Of a stretch of DNA of 64,000 bases, positions 1 through 10,840 are shown piece by piece (the first letter of the stretch is position 1; each line of letters begins with the position of its first letter). The notes beneath the pieces were generated by a model that saw nothing but the letters and a program-made list of their open reading frames with translations, was not told the DNA's origin and made no database searches. The DNA lies in NCBI GenBank assembly GCA_963575745.1, contig CAUYUJ010022509.1, positions 1 through 64,000 on the forward strand. Direction: 5' to 3'. Source of the stretch: Prorocentrum cordatum. Taxonomy: Eukaryota > Sar > Dinophyceae > Prorocentrales > Prorocentraceae. The translations under genes were made by a program, and so were the position numbers.

Positions 1-194
1 TCCTCCTCCTCCTCCGTCTCCTCCTCCTCCCCCTCCTCCTCCTCATCCTCCTCCTCCTCCTCTTCCTCATCCTCCTCCTCCTCGTTCGTCGTCCTCCTCC
101 TCCTCCTCGTGCTTTTCCTCGTCCCCTTCCTCCTCCTCCTCCTCGTCCTGGTCGTCGTCCTCCTCCTCCTCCTCCTCCTCCTCCTCCTCCTCCT
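1..194. repeat. (TCC)n microsatellite
   Basis: Imperfect TCC trinucleotide repeat running in from the window edge, with occasional TCG and TTCC interruptions. It is the first of more than twenty GGA/TCC tracts in the window. Reading frames across it give only poly-Ser, poly-Leu or poly-Pro and are not genes. Confidence 0.95.
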
Positions 195-1925
195 ATTTCG
201 TTGCGTTGCCCAGACCCTATGCGCCCGCATGTGGCGTTCTTTGTGTGAGGCTGAAAAACGGGAGGAGTAGACGACTCGGAGGGCGCCGCAGCTGAGGCGG
301 TAAGAAGAGACATCGAAGCGCTTATGTAGAATGGTAAGCACCCGCCATGTAACACAAGGCCATATGTGAGCATGTGACCCAGGCCATATGTGAGCAAGCG
401 ACCCTCAATTCATTCAGGTAGATGCTGCAAACGGTGCAATAGTGGCTGTGCGAAAGAATAACGCCTGCTGGTTACGTGAGTTGCAGCCGCAGCGAAGGAA
501 GCCCCGTCGAACCCCGACCTCAATGTATGACCCCGCCAACCCCCATTCCCATTTTCAGGGTACGGGCCAACTTGGCAGGCTGCAGATGCGAGAAACAGCT
601 GGCCGTAGCAATCGTTGGGTTGCTGCCCCAGGTTCTGGCCGACCCCAATCCGCGGTGACGTAGCAGTTCCTGGGAGGCGGAGGAGGCGGAGGAGGAGGAG
701 GAGGAGGAGGAGGAGGAGGAGGAGGAGGAGGAGGAGGAGGAGGAGGAGTCAAAACAGAGAGGTGCAATGTACGCCAGTGTAGGCTGGCACTGTACAGTGG
801 TCCCTCTTGGCCAGCAGTAGGCCCGCGCTATCAGTCCGCCGTAGGCCCGCTCTTCGGCTCCCAGGTGGAGGGGCCACCGTCACAGTTTTTCTGTCAGCAC
901 TATGCGGGGTAGGCATGTGATACTGCGGTGAAAAGGTAGGCCAAGCATGCTGTAAAGACTGGCCTGTGCAGGCTGGCCTGCAGTTCTAGGCGCATGCAGT
1001 AGTGTGAGCCAGGCACAGCTTACTACGAATGTCAGTACTATAAAATACCTGTTCGGATACAGGCCTGGAGAGCGTCTGGGATATAACGCTGCCTGTAGGA
1101 CAAACGAGCCCGAGCTGCGGAAATATAACATGCCCCCAGTCCTCCTCTTGATTCAGTGCTCCCCCCCAAACAGCAAAAAACGATGTGGAACCAGTATGGC
1201 CGAGCTGGGAAATAGGCGCGGTACATGCAGTTGTGCAAAGTGTGACTAATACTGAGTGTTGCTGCCAGGGACAGTAAGTGATAAGTGCTATGAGGCGTGC
1301 GCGTGGGCAGATTGCTCATGCGCGCGCCCGTGGGCAAACATACGTTCCGCCTGATAGCAGCGCGCCGAAGTCTGCGGCGTGGACAGGGCGTTAAACAATT
1401 TTAAAGGACGTAGCCTGAGCAGACACGGGCTGTGCGTGAATTGTGTGACGAAGTACCTGTCGTGAGCGTGCCCGCGCCGTGGGCGCGGGCGTCCTGGTTG
1501 ACCCTACACCGTCGAATCTAACCAAGTAGTGCTGAGCAAAGAATTGGCTGTAACAGCATGCGGTGTAAGCTGGCATTGTGCAGTTCAAGAAGCCACAGCC
1601 TGTGCAGATACAGGCGTGGCACGTGCACTGCGTGGCGCGATGCCAGCAGCAAGCGCGCCCAAACTGTGGGCCATGGGTTTTTTGGTTGACCCCAAACCGT
1701 CGAAGCAGAGAGGGAAGTGAGAGGGCACGCCAAGAGAACGGGGGGGGGCGTAGGCAGCGACTGCAAGGGGAAAGAATAGATGGAGGGGAAGCGGCCGCGG
1801 TGTGCACCAGATTATTACGTTGAAAGAAGGGGGGTGGGGGCCAGTGGAGGATGTCCTGCTGCAGTTGAAGCGCAGCGGGTGCCTGCGGTGGAAGCCGCGG
1901 CATGCGGCTGTCGAAGTGTATTTAT
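195..1925. other. No supported gene
   Basis: Mixed-composition DNA without a credible coding frame. It holds a (GGA)n tract at 676-750 and short degenerate direct repeats, for example GTTGACCC-like words followed by CCGTCGAA near 1497 and 1683. Short open frames on both strands lack any recognisable protein character. Confidence 0.6.
676..750. repeat. (GGA)n microsatellite
   Basis: About 24 nearly perfect GGA units. Confidence 0.95.
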
Positions 1926-2880
1926 CCGGTTCCATTGCCAGTCTCGTCGTAGCCCGTCGGCTTGGGCTTGGGCGGCGCCGTGTGTAGTCGGGCCATCTGC
2001 TCGGGCGCCAGTTCTTCGAAATGTAACTCTATTGGAGGGGTGCCGTATAGGCTGTTGAGAAAGAGCTCATATCGCGTCTGGCTTGATCGGAGCCTGTCGA
2101 CGTAGCTTTCGAACGTTGGGTCGCCCGTATTGCTCGCGAAGGTGACGCGGCGACTGCAGAGGAGCATGTGCTGCTCGCCTCGTCTCGCAGCTGCGTTATG
2201 CAGCTATGGCATGAGTAAGTGTGCAGCGTGGCGTAGGTCTGTGGCGCCACGGCAATGATCGGCACCTCTTGTATCCAGCGTTGTGTCATGATCTCCGGGG
2301 GGGGGGGGGGGCGGATGATTGACATCTGCGGGGCAGGGGTTGTGGTGGGCGTGCAGGCATAGCAAATCTTAAGGGGGTCCATTTGGATATCGCTTTTGTT
2401 TGCAATGGTTGCGGTGTGGCTGGCGTCGGAGTGTCGTTGGCGTTGTGATTGTCCTTTGTTTGTTGTGATTGCTTGCTGGTCGCATAGGGGGGTAGTGGTT
2501 GTGCTAAATTGGCTGGTGGCGTGTGCGTGGTCGGGGTCGGCGTGGTCGGCGTAGCTGTCTTGCGTGGATGGTGTGTGGGCGTGGGATGTGGGTTGGCGGT
2601 GTATTGTTGCACTGGTGTAGATGCGTTAGGTGTGAAATGTGTATTGGGGAGTGGCGGTGCCTTTGGCAGGCAGGGCATTGGTGAATGCTCTTGTGGCTGT
2701 TGCTTTATGAAAGCAGTGGCCTTCTCCAGAAGGGTTTTGGAGGATTTGCTGAAAAGTGTTGTCGACAGTATCAAAACAGTCTCTGGGCCGCAGCGCCCAG
2801 GAGTCTCAAGAAAGCGTCGCGGCGCGACTGTAGCGAAACCAGAACAGCGTGGGCAATCCGAAAGAATTTGGAGCTGTCAG
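1926..2880 (-). pseudogene. Decayed coding stretch, unknown product
   Basis: Read on the minus strand, protein-like segments appear in succession but in different frames: a Pro/Thr/His-rich segment (2774-2400) containing KSSKTLLEKATAFIKQQ, then MTQRWIQEVPIIAVAPQTY (about 2290-2230), then a segment ending near 1926 with FESYVDRLRSSQTRYELF. Stops and frame changes separate them, so the sequence cannot encode one product as it stands. The coding strand is rich in C and A, unlike the G/C-rich genes nearby but like the decayed stretch at 17.6-20.1 kb. Two SL relics lie just upstream at 3061-3095, which fits a reverse-transcribed mRNA copy that later decayed. The family is not recognised, and unspliced exons of a live gene remain possible. 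Confidence 0.35.
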
Positions 2881-3060
2881 GCCACAAGCAAAAACTGTAA
2901 ACCCACCCACCCGCACATACGGGATAAAGGATGCGACGCACACCTGCCGCGCGCCGCCGAATCAGCGCGCGGCGAACCGACGAATAGACGCCGAGTGCAG
3001 AACATTACGAGACTAGACTAACCAGCAACGCGCGCATTCAAACCCACAATCGGGGCGAGT

Positions 3061-3095
3061 TTGGGCCAAATGGCGCTGAGCCAAAATGGCAACTG
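3061..3095 (-). other. Two tandem spliced-leader relics
   Basis: The known dinoflagellate SL ends in CCATTTTGGCTCAAG. On the minus strand, 3095-3076 matches its last 20 bases at 17 positions, including an uninterrupted GCCATTTTGGCTCA. Directly after it, 3074-3061 reads GCCATTTGGCCCAA, the same core with one missing base and one change. Tandem relics are expected when an mRNA that already carries an SL is reverse transcribed, inserted, expressed and trans-spliced again. The decayed coding stretch at 2880-1926 lies downstream on the same strand. Confidence 0.6.
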
Positions 3096-3099
3096 ATAG

Positions 3100-4190
3100 G
3101 GGGATAAAAGGCTGGGGGGGGGAAGAGGAGGAGCGGCAAGGGGGGGGGGCAAGGGGAATTGCGAGGGGGAAGGGTGAGGGCGGGACGAAGGAAGGCGAGG
3201 AGGGCGATAACAGAAGGCGGACGGGCAAGAGGGGACGAGGGATGAGTATTAGAGAGGGAGATGAGGAACGGAAAGGGAAGGGTGAGGGCCAGACAAAAAC
3301 GCAGGGTGGCGAACGGATTGTGCGCAGGAAGGCGGGTGGAAAAGGGGGGGCGGGAGGGAGGGGGGCAACCAGGTGCAGGGAGGAGGGGCGGGGAGGAGGG
3401 AGGAGGAGGGAGGGGGAGAGGGGGAAGGGCGGAGGGGGGGGGGGAAGGGGCAGGAGCAGGGGCAGGGAAGGGCAGGGGCAGGGGCAGAGGGAAGGGGGGA
3501 GGAAGGGCAGGGGAAGGGAGGAGGAAGGGAGGTGGTGCAGGGAAGAGGGGCAGCGGGGGAGGACTAAGCAAGAAAGGGGAGAGAGCCCTCCCAGCAGCGT
3601 GCCCCGCTCGCGGCGCCTGGCCGCTCCCACGGCCACCAACCACCGCCAGCACGCCGACGGACGGGGGCGGCGGCGCGGCAGGGGTGCCCCCTCCCCCCCC
3701 TCTCCCCCCCTCTCTCCCCTCTCTCCCCCTTCGCCCTGCCCCTTCAGCCGCACCTCCGAAACTGGCGGAGACGGGGGGGCGGATGGCGGCGAAGGCGGGG
3801 GGAGAGGGGGGGTAAGGATCGCACGCTCTCCTTTCGAGCCCTGGCGGTCCATGCGAACCCCTGCTGGAAGATTTGGTGGAGGATATGATCTGAGGGGCGA
3901 TGGGGGTAACACTAATACGGAGGAGGGCGCGGAGCCGAACGCGAGGACCAGGAGGAGGAGGAGGAGGTGAGGAGGAGGAGGAGGCGGAGGAGGATGAGAA
4001 GGAGGAGGAGGAGGAGGGGGGAGGAGAAGGAGGAGGAGGAGGAGGAGGAGAGGAGGAGGAAGGAGGAGGAGGAGGAGGAGGAGGAGGAGGAGGAGGAGGT
4101 TGAAGGAAGGAGGAGGGGAGGAGGAGGGGAGGAGGAGGAGGAGGAGGAAGGAGAGGGAGGAGGAGGAGGAGCCGTCTCGCCTCACTCGCC
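3100..4190. repeat. Polypurine low-complexity tract
   Basis: The plus strand is GGGA/GGA-rich, with C-rich islands at 3600-3850, and ends in a (GGA)n block (about 3945-4180). Open frames of about 400 residues on the minus strand are only Pro/Leu/Ser homopolymers created by the composition. Confidence 0.85.
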
Positions 4191-4481
4191 CCTCTCCTCC
4201 TCCTCGCCACATCCTCGTTTAACTTTATTTTGTTGTTTGTTCTGGAGCGCAGCACGCCAGCGACTGTTGCCTTCTCAGACTGAGCTCAGTCCGACACCAC
4301 ATTCGAACGTCGGCGCCAGCATCTGCCTCCTGTGGGGCTCGCGTTTCGTAGCGAGCTGACCTAGCTAAAACGAGGAAGGCCTGTGCCCTGTGCGTCGAAT
4401 CGCGTATCTCGTGTGACGTGTCATGTCGCATATCGTTGGGTCGATCGTCGATCGATTTCGAGCTGAGGCCTCCCTACATAT
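4191..4481. other. Spacer, no gene
   Basis: Nonrepetitive spacer downstream of the minus-strand gene. The gene's stop codon is followed on that strand by AATAAATATG, but dinoflagellates are not known to depend on a canonical poly(A) signal. Confidence 0.5.
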
Positions 4482-7400
4482 TTATTGCACTTGAATTTTT
4501 AGCTGCGTCGCCTGGTTGACGCGCTGCAACAGCGCTGGCGGCAGCCTCTCTGGCAGGACCGATTGCTCTTTGAGCTGGCCCATCAACTTAACACAGATGG
4601 CGCGCAACGACTGCTTGCTCTCGGCCTTCTTAAAGGCCGCAAACAGAGAGCCTGTGACCACAGTGAGCCAACCAGCCTGTAGCTGGTCCACCGCGTCCTT
4701 GTACTCACCCTCCTCGGTGTTGAGGGGCACCCCGTACTTGGACGCCTCGTTCTTCCAGGGGGTCAAAGCCTGCGCGGCAGGCAGCGTCAGAAGCCGAGCG
4801 GACAGAGGGGTGGATGCAAGCAGCAAGGGAGAAGGATAAACTAAATGAACGTTTGGATATTGGACCCAGGCTGGGTTGAAGGACAGTGTAACACGCTGGG
4901 GAAAGTCCAGCTAGTAATCAAAACACGTCTTCCTCATCTTCCTCCTCCTCCTCCTCCTAGCCCTCCAGTCTCTTGTCGCCTCCTCCTCCTCCTCATCCTC
5001 CCCGCCTCCCCCTCCTCCTCCTCCTCCTCCTCCTCCTCCTCCTCCTATTTCTCCTCCTCCTCCTCCTCCTCCTCCTCTTCCTCCTCCTCCCTCCTCTGCC
5101 CATCCTCTTTAAGTGTGCAAATGCCTTGGCCAACGAGTCCAGGTCCTTCTTCATGCAACCGATGGCCTTCCCGACCGCGCTGCTCATGATGGCCCCGTCC
5201 GCGTGGTCGGAAAGCCTCTTCCACGCGCCCTGGTCCTTGTCCGAAACTCCATTCAGCCACGATTCGCCATCGGGAGCTCCTCGCAGGAAGGGCTGGATCT
5301 TGGCCACGGCCGCCTGGCAGTCAGCCAGCGCCGTCTCCACTGCAAAGGCGCCGACGGTCCTCAAGATCGTGACGGCCTTCTCCCTCAAGGTGGACACTTT
5401 GTCGACCACGTAGGCGTGCAAGTCCGCGTTGGAGTCGCTCGCCTCGTGGGTGAAGGCGAACAGCTTCTCGGACAGGAAGCGCATGAGGGTAAACTCAGGG
5501 TCCCCCAGGTCGATTTGCTCCCTCTGCAAGAACCCCTCCTCGTCGAAGATCTTGGCCGTGACCCCCTGCACCGCGGGCCCCAGCGACCGCGTAGCTCCCG
5601 CGGCTTCCAGGCACGCGTTTGCGGAGCGACGATCTCAACAGGGGGGAAGTCGTGCAGGCCGTGCGCCGCCTGGTTAGCGGCGGCAGCGATGCCCACCTCA
5701 TCATCAGCAGCCGTCTTGACGATCTCCATGGAGCACGCGCCGAGAACCTCGATCAACTCATCACCCAGCTCGGCGGGGGTGACCCTCTCCAAGACCAGAG
5801 GCAAGTCCTTGCGAAGGAGCTCGCACGTCATCTTGTCGGCAAGGATCGCTTCGGACATCGCTCTCACCTGGGCCTTGATGGCGTCGCGGGCCATGGTCGC
5901 GTCGGCCTCCTCAAGGGTAGCCTTCATCTCCACGAGGTCGGCGTCGTGCGGCATGATGTCGACTGCCTTCCCCAGCAGCTGGCCGAATCCCGCGCGGTCG
6001 CCTTGCGAGAAGGTGCCGCGCTCCAAGGCTTCCGTGGCGTAGTTGGACATACTAGCGAGCACCGGCTTCGTCTGGTCAATGATCTGGCGTGCGATCTCCC
6101 AGTCCAGAGAGCACGATACATTCGGGATACACGCCAGCGTAATTGTGACCGCAGTTGAAGCGCCAGTGAAGTTCATGGGGTCAAGCACCACGGCATTCAG
6201 TGCCATCATGGCATCGCCGACCTCCTCACTCAACTCCTGCACCATCACCCTGTTGTCCGTGAGCATCGTCCAGATCTTATTGTAGTGCTCGCATGCGCCA
6301 ACGGCGATCGCAATCCCTCCGAGGCCGCTGTAGAAATCTCCGCGGCTGGTGTCGAGGGAGGCAATGGTGGCAAAATAGTTGTCGACGTCGTCCGTCGTCC
6401 ACACGCTGGTCGGGTCGCACACGTTGACGACTCCGCTCACCATAAGGCCAAGTGCTTCGAGGAAGTCGGTCACCTCTGCGGTGAGTGCTGTCTCCGTGGC
6501 AAGCAGATCATCCATTGCTTTTGACATGCGATTACCAAGAAGCTTCAAACCGTTAGAGTACGCCTTGCCTTTCTCGATGTAGGCATTGAACACAGACGTG
6601 AGGAACTTCTGGGTGAAAACTGTGATCTTCTCGGAAACCTCGATCTCCACGAGGTGCAGCTTGTGGGATGCACAGAGACATACTAATACTATGTGTCCGC
6701 CTTGGAGGCGCGCGTCCGACCCGAACATATAGTATATCCATCTTGTAGTATATCGTTTCCCGAGCGGTGTGGCCAGAAAGCGCCCGCCACGACGCATATA
6801 CTATAAGATTTCTCGGTGCGCGCGTCGCCCCTGGGGGGGCGACGCACATATAGTATAAGTATGTTGGGGTGTTGCCGAGCTTGGGCTGCTTCGGGCCAAA
6901 CTCTTTCCCCGCATCGCCTGATTGAGGCCACGGCCACATGAGGTCAAAGAACATGTTGGCGTCCGTGTCCGTGACATCCGAGGCCAGGCGATCATCGAAG
7001 GTTTTCTTGACCAAGTCCGACTTCACACTCGCTGGGATCGCCAGTGACTTGCTGAGCGACTTGTACGCGTCAAGGATCTCGGTCTCGTTGGCAGTGAAAA
7101 TCTGGTCCGTGTGGAGCAGGTGGGCGTGGTCGTACTTCACCATGTGCAGGCTGAGCTTGTTCCACTGGTCCTTGTCCTTGGTCTTCAGCTTCTTGAGCTC
7201 CTCGCGGGCGTGGTACGCCTGCACTCCGAGCTTGCCCTGGGTCATCACCTTGAGCAGCGGGAGCTTTGCAACCCAAAACTCCCCCTTGCCAAGCTTAGCG
7301 TCTGCACCTCCACCGCACTGGCTAGCCGAGTCGGCAGCCGCGACGGCGGCAGTCGCAGGAGGGGCCATCACGCCGAGGCCGCTGCCGGCCACGCTCCCAG

Positions 7401-8389
7401 GAGTCCTGGATGTCGATGGGCCTGCCAGTGGGAGCGTCGTGCCTGACAGCGAGCTGCCCACGTGCAGCCTGCGCTGCGGGCGCTGAGTGCAGACGTCGCG
7501 AATCGTCGTCGGGGGCGCGCTGGACTCCAGGTCGCCATCGTACGGCCCAGAAGGCCCGCCGCCAGCCTCCATCGGCGAATCCCCCAGGTCCATTGCTGAA
7601 GTCGGCGCGCAGCCCGGACTCGATAAGCTCGAGGTCCTGTTGGATTCGTAAGCCTGCTGCTGTCGAAGAATCTCAGGAGGCACTGCGAAGCCATACTCCT
7701 CGTGAGGCTTCAGCGAGGACATCAGCTTCAAAGCCCCCGTATGCTGCTGCTCGCCCATGCTCCACTCGAACACGCGCGCGGCCTGACTCGAGAACAGATG
7801 CGTGCCCTCGGTCATGTACATGGCGCGCCTCTCCGTGCTCGCGATCATGGAGATAGAATAAGACCTCAAAAAAACCCAAGTCGGGCTCCACTGGAAAAGG
7901 AACGTATCCTCAGGCTCCAGGTCCGACTCAGACCAAAGCTCAATCATGACGAGGCCCTTCTCCTTGATCGACTTCTTCGTCGGGACGTAGTTGAAGTACT
8001 GCTTGAGCTCATCTCTGTTCATGATCAGCGCCTTGCGCGTGACCTTGTGCTGGTGGACGCTGATGTGGCCGACGCTCTCCTTCTGGTAGTCATCTTTGCC
8101 GCCGCCGTTCTTCTTGCGCTGCCTGCCCTCGTGGAAGTCCTTCTTGAACTCTGGGTCGTTCGCAATGTTGGTCATCAAGTCGGGAATCGGGAGCCACGTC
8201 ATCGCCTCCGTGTAGAAGGTGTCGCAGCAGGCGCAGAGGGAGTACAGCTCGTCCGCGTAGCGGTGCTTGACCATGCCCTTGGCCCCCCCCTAGGCGGGGC
8301 GAAAACCCCCCTCCCTACTCTTCCGTGGGGAAGAGGGAAGAGGGAGGAGGGAGGCGGGAGGAGGAGGAGGAGGAGGAGGAGGAGGAGGA

Positions 8390-8420
<31 letters not shown>

Positions 8421-9060
8421 GAGGAGGAGGAGGAGGAGGAGTTCGTCTTGCCCCCAATCGAAACTTGTTTTGCAACCCAAGGCCCAAGACGCCAATCTGG
8501 AATACTGGTTTAGGCTTCCGCTATGAAAACAACGGGAAAGCATGGTTTACGATCGAGGCGGTGGCAACGGGACTGAACACCTCCGCCTTGTACGAGGGGC
8601 CCGATGGCCCCAGGGCGAAATGATTTGGTGCACGGGCAAGGGGGGTTGGAGGGATGGGGGTCGGGGGCGAAGGTCCCCCCCTCCTCCCCTCCCTCCTCCC
8701 TCCTCCCCTCCTCCTCCTCTCCTCATCCTCCTCCTCCTCCTCCTCTCCCTCCTCCTCCTCGTCCTCCTCCTCCCCCTCATCCCTCATCCCTTCTCCCTCC
8801 TCCATCATCAATCCTCCCTGCTCCTCCTCCTCCTCCTTATCCTCCTCCTCCTCCTTCTCCTTCTCCTCCTTCTCCGCCTCCTCCGCCTACTCCTCCTCCT
8901 CCTCTTCCTCCTCCTCCTCACATTCGGCAGGCCAATTGAAAACCCAGTGTTTGGTCCCCGATGCCTCGCCGCAGACGCAGCAGCAGCCAGCCTTGTTGCC
9001 CGACCTCCTCTTGGGAGCAGGAGGCTGCGCGTCGGCGAGCTGGCTGGCACGCTTGGACAT
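4482..9060 (-). CDS. Large multi-exon protein, unknown function
   Basis: Proposed exons on the minus strand: 9060-about 8920 (starting MSKRASQLADAQ), about 8290-6879, 6663-about 5105 and 4769-4482, giving roughly 1,130 residues. Exon 1 ends in CCCVCGEASGTKHW and exon 2 opens with YADELYSLCACCDTFY, so the N terminus holds paired CxxC motifs that could bind zinc. A Ser/Pro/Ala-rich linker follows, then long mostly alpha-helical sequence with no domain I recognise. Introns 1 and 3 contain GGA/TCC repeats; intron 2 is the 215-bp introner-like element. The acceptor before exon 4 (CTGCCGCGCAG) is convincing, while the donors of introns 1 and 3 are not GT in the required phase and may be GA or GC. 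One base appears missing near 5618-5624: the frame changes from ...VEIVAP to ANACLEAAG... without splice signals. This is either a sequencing error or a disabling mutation. Confidence 0.7.
4930..5097. repeat. (TCC)n tract in an intron
   Basis: TCC microsatellite inside the last intron of the minus-strand gene 4482-9060. It is the main reason that frames from the flanking exon run on into Arg-rich nonsense. Confidence 0.9.
6664..6878 (-). mobile_element. Introner-like TIR element, copy 1
   Basis: A 215-bp insertion between two in-frame coding segments, flanked by GCTTG at 6659-6663 and 6879-6883 (5-bp target-site duplication). On the minus strand the ends read TCGGC...CATACTTATACTAT and ATAGTATTAGTATG...TCCCA, imperfect inverted repeats over about 29 bp. 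Inside are further TATAGTAT words and a GC hairpin (GCGTCGCCCC/GGGGCGACGC). Removing the element plus one GCTTG copy restores ...QPKL HLVEIEV... in frame, so it behaves as an intron. The boundaries offer no GT/GC/GA donor in phase. A second copy at 33240-33454 has the same length with 18 mismatches counted by eye (about 92% identity). Confidence 0.85.
8325..8920. repeat. Intron with GGA and TCC blocks
   Basis: First intron of the gene above. It has GGA repeats at 8355-8442 and TCC-rich sequence at 8690-8920, with the opposite base bias in the two halves, so the transcript could fold on itself. Between them, 8450-8650 is ordinary sequence without a credible frame. Confidence 0.8.
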
Positions 9061-9534
9061 AGCAACCAGCGAACCACGGGCTGGTGGTGGCACGCCTGGC
9101 TGGCGCGGTCGGGCTGACCGTTCCCGAAGCTGTGGACGGTGAGTCGCAAGCCCTGAAAAGCTCTTGAGCCACGAATGCGACGGTTCAAACTTGCCCCAGG
9201 CTGGCCACCCCGAAATGGCACCCGAGGATACCCGAAGGCCGAGCCAACCCAACGGGGCTCTCAGGAAGCGCCCAGAAACTTTGCCATCCTGGAAAACTCG
9301 GGAGCCCTCCTGTAAACCTCTTGGGGGCATCCTGGGACACCCCCCACCCGACGCTTCAGCCCCATGGATAAGGGGGCACCGAGGAGCCTTCAGAACAAAA
9401 CGAAGAAACCGAACACAACTGGAAGGAGGGTGCCGCGGCATCTTGCCTCGCGGCTCTCCTGGGTTTCCTCCCGGGGCACAGTCAAGGCGGCGGAGGGGGA
9501 GGGGGGGGGCTCAATTGGTTTGAGATGCATCCCG
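9061..9534. other. No supported gene; upstream region
   Basis: Sequence upstream of the start at 9060. The minus-strand frame stays open for another 120 codons but has no protein character. It may hold the promoter and 5' leader; dinoflagellate genes lack a reliable TATA box and none is seen. No SL relic was found here. Confidence 0.45.
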
Positions 9535-10115
9535 ATACTCTCCTTTGAGACTCTTTGGACGGCGAGACTCCTCCCGAGACTCTCCTTGGTGACTCTTTGG
9601 GCGGGGAGACTATGTTGGGGACTCCTTCGGGGCAGCGCATTTTCATTGATTTGGCCAGATATTATTTTGAGACTGTTTTGATACTGATTTGAGATTGTTT
9701 TGAGACTATTTTGTAATGTTTTCTTGCGGTGCGTATGGCGGGGACGTGGGAGACTGGTTTGAGACTGTTTTGGGATTGTTTTGAGACTGTTTTGATATTG
9801 TTTTGGGTGGGGAGACTGTTTTGAGACTGTTTGGAGACTGTTTTGAGACTGTTTTGAGACTGTTGTGGGGGGTCGGCCCCCCCCCCACCAGATATCCCGA
9901 AACTGTTTCAAAACAGTTTCAAGACAGTCTCAAAACAGTCTCAAAACAGACTCCCGCACCCCCCCCCCTCCCCAAACAGTCTCAAAACAATATCGAAACA
10001 GTCTCAACCCAGTCCCGAAACAGTCTCTCGAGAGAGTCCCCAGTCGATTCAGCGACCCGCTCGCCCATCTCACAGAGTCTCTAAACAGTCTCAAAACAGT
10101 CTCAAAACAGTATAA
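9535..10115. repeat. Inverted array of an 11-bp repeat
   Basis: The left half (about 9540-9868) is built of TTTTGAGACTG units. The right half (about 9900-10115) is built of the reverse complement CAGTCTCAAAA. They meet at a G/C-rich centre (9868-9900), making one large imperfect palindrome. Shorter versions occur at 16918-17000. Confidence 0.85.
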
Positions 10116-10350
10116 CCCGAAAACAGCAAAATCCGATGGTAGCAAAAAAGTCTCTAGGGGTAGACTTTTCTGGGGCACCTATGCCGCACGAGTCTCACAG
10201 GGTAGACTTGTTGGACACCCGCTGGCCCCGCTAGTTCTGCCATCGGGTCTCTGGGCCAAGCTCCGCACTGAAGGAGTACCCTCTCCCTATCGACGCCAGC
10301 CCGCCCTCCCGAACTAAGGTGCCCCTCCATGCCCACGCGGGGTGGGCCCT

Positions 10351-10362
10351 ATTTTTTTTTTT

Positions 10363-10441
<79 letters not shown>
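10351..10441. repeat. Poly(T) tract
   Basis: About 90 T with a single A near the start. Such long homopolymers may be the tail of a retroposed sequence, but no body was identified beside it. Confidence 0.95.
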
Positions 10442-10442
<1 letters not shown>

Positions 10443-10616
10443 AGGTGGCTCAGAGCGCCCCGAGATGGCCTCAAGAGGTACTTCAAGATATGGGAAGGGT
10501 GAGGTTGGACGATAGTTTTGGAAGAGTGCACTGACCTCCAGTTCCGCGGCCTTCTTGGAGCTAGCTTGGGCTTCTCTTGGGCCCTGGGCCTATTCTCATC
10601 AAATATTCGTCGGAGG

Positions 10617-10629
10617 AAGGAGGAGGAGG

Positions 10630-10664
<35 letters not shown>

Positions 10665-10820
10665 GACGAAAAGAAGGAGGAGGAGGAAAAGGAGGAGGAG
10701 GAGGAGGAGGACAAGGAGGAGGAGGAGGAGGAGGAGGAGGGGGAGGAGGAGGAGGAGAGGGAGGAGAGGGAGGAGGAGGATGAGGAGAGGGAGGAGGAGG
10801 AGGAGGAGGAGGAGGAGGAT
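10617..10820. repeat. (GGA)n microsatellite
   Basis: Interrupted GGA tract lying just beyond the stop codon of the minus-strand gene 10841-16199. Confidence 0.95.
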
Positions 10821-10840
10821 GCCCCCTCGCTTTCGTTTTT

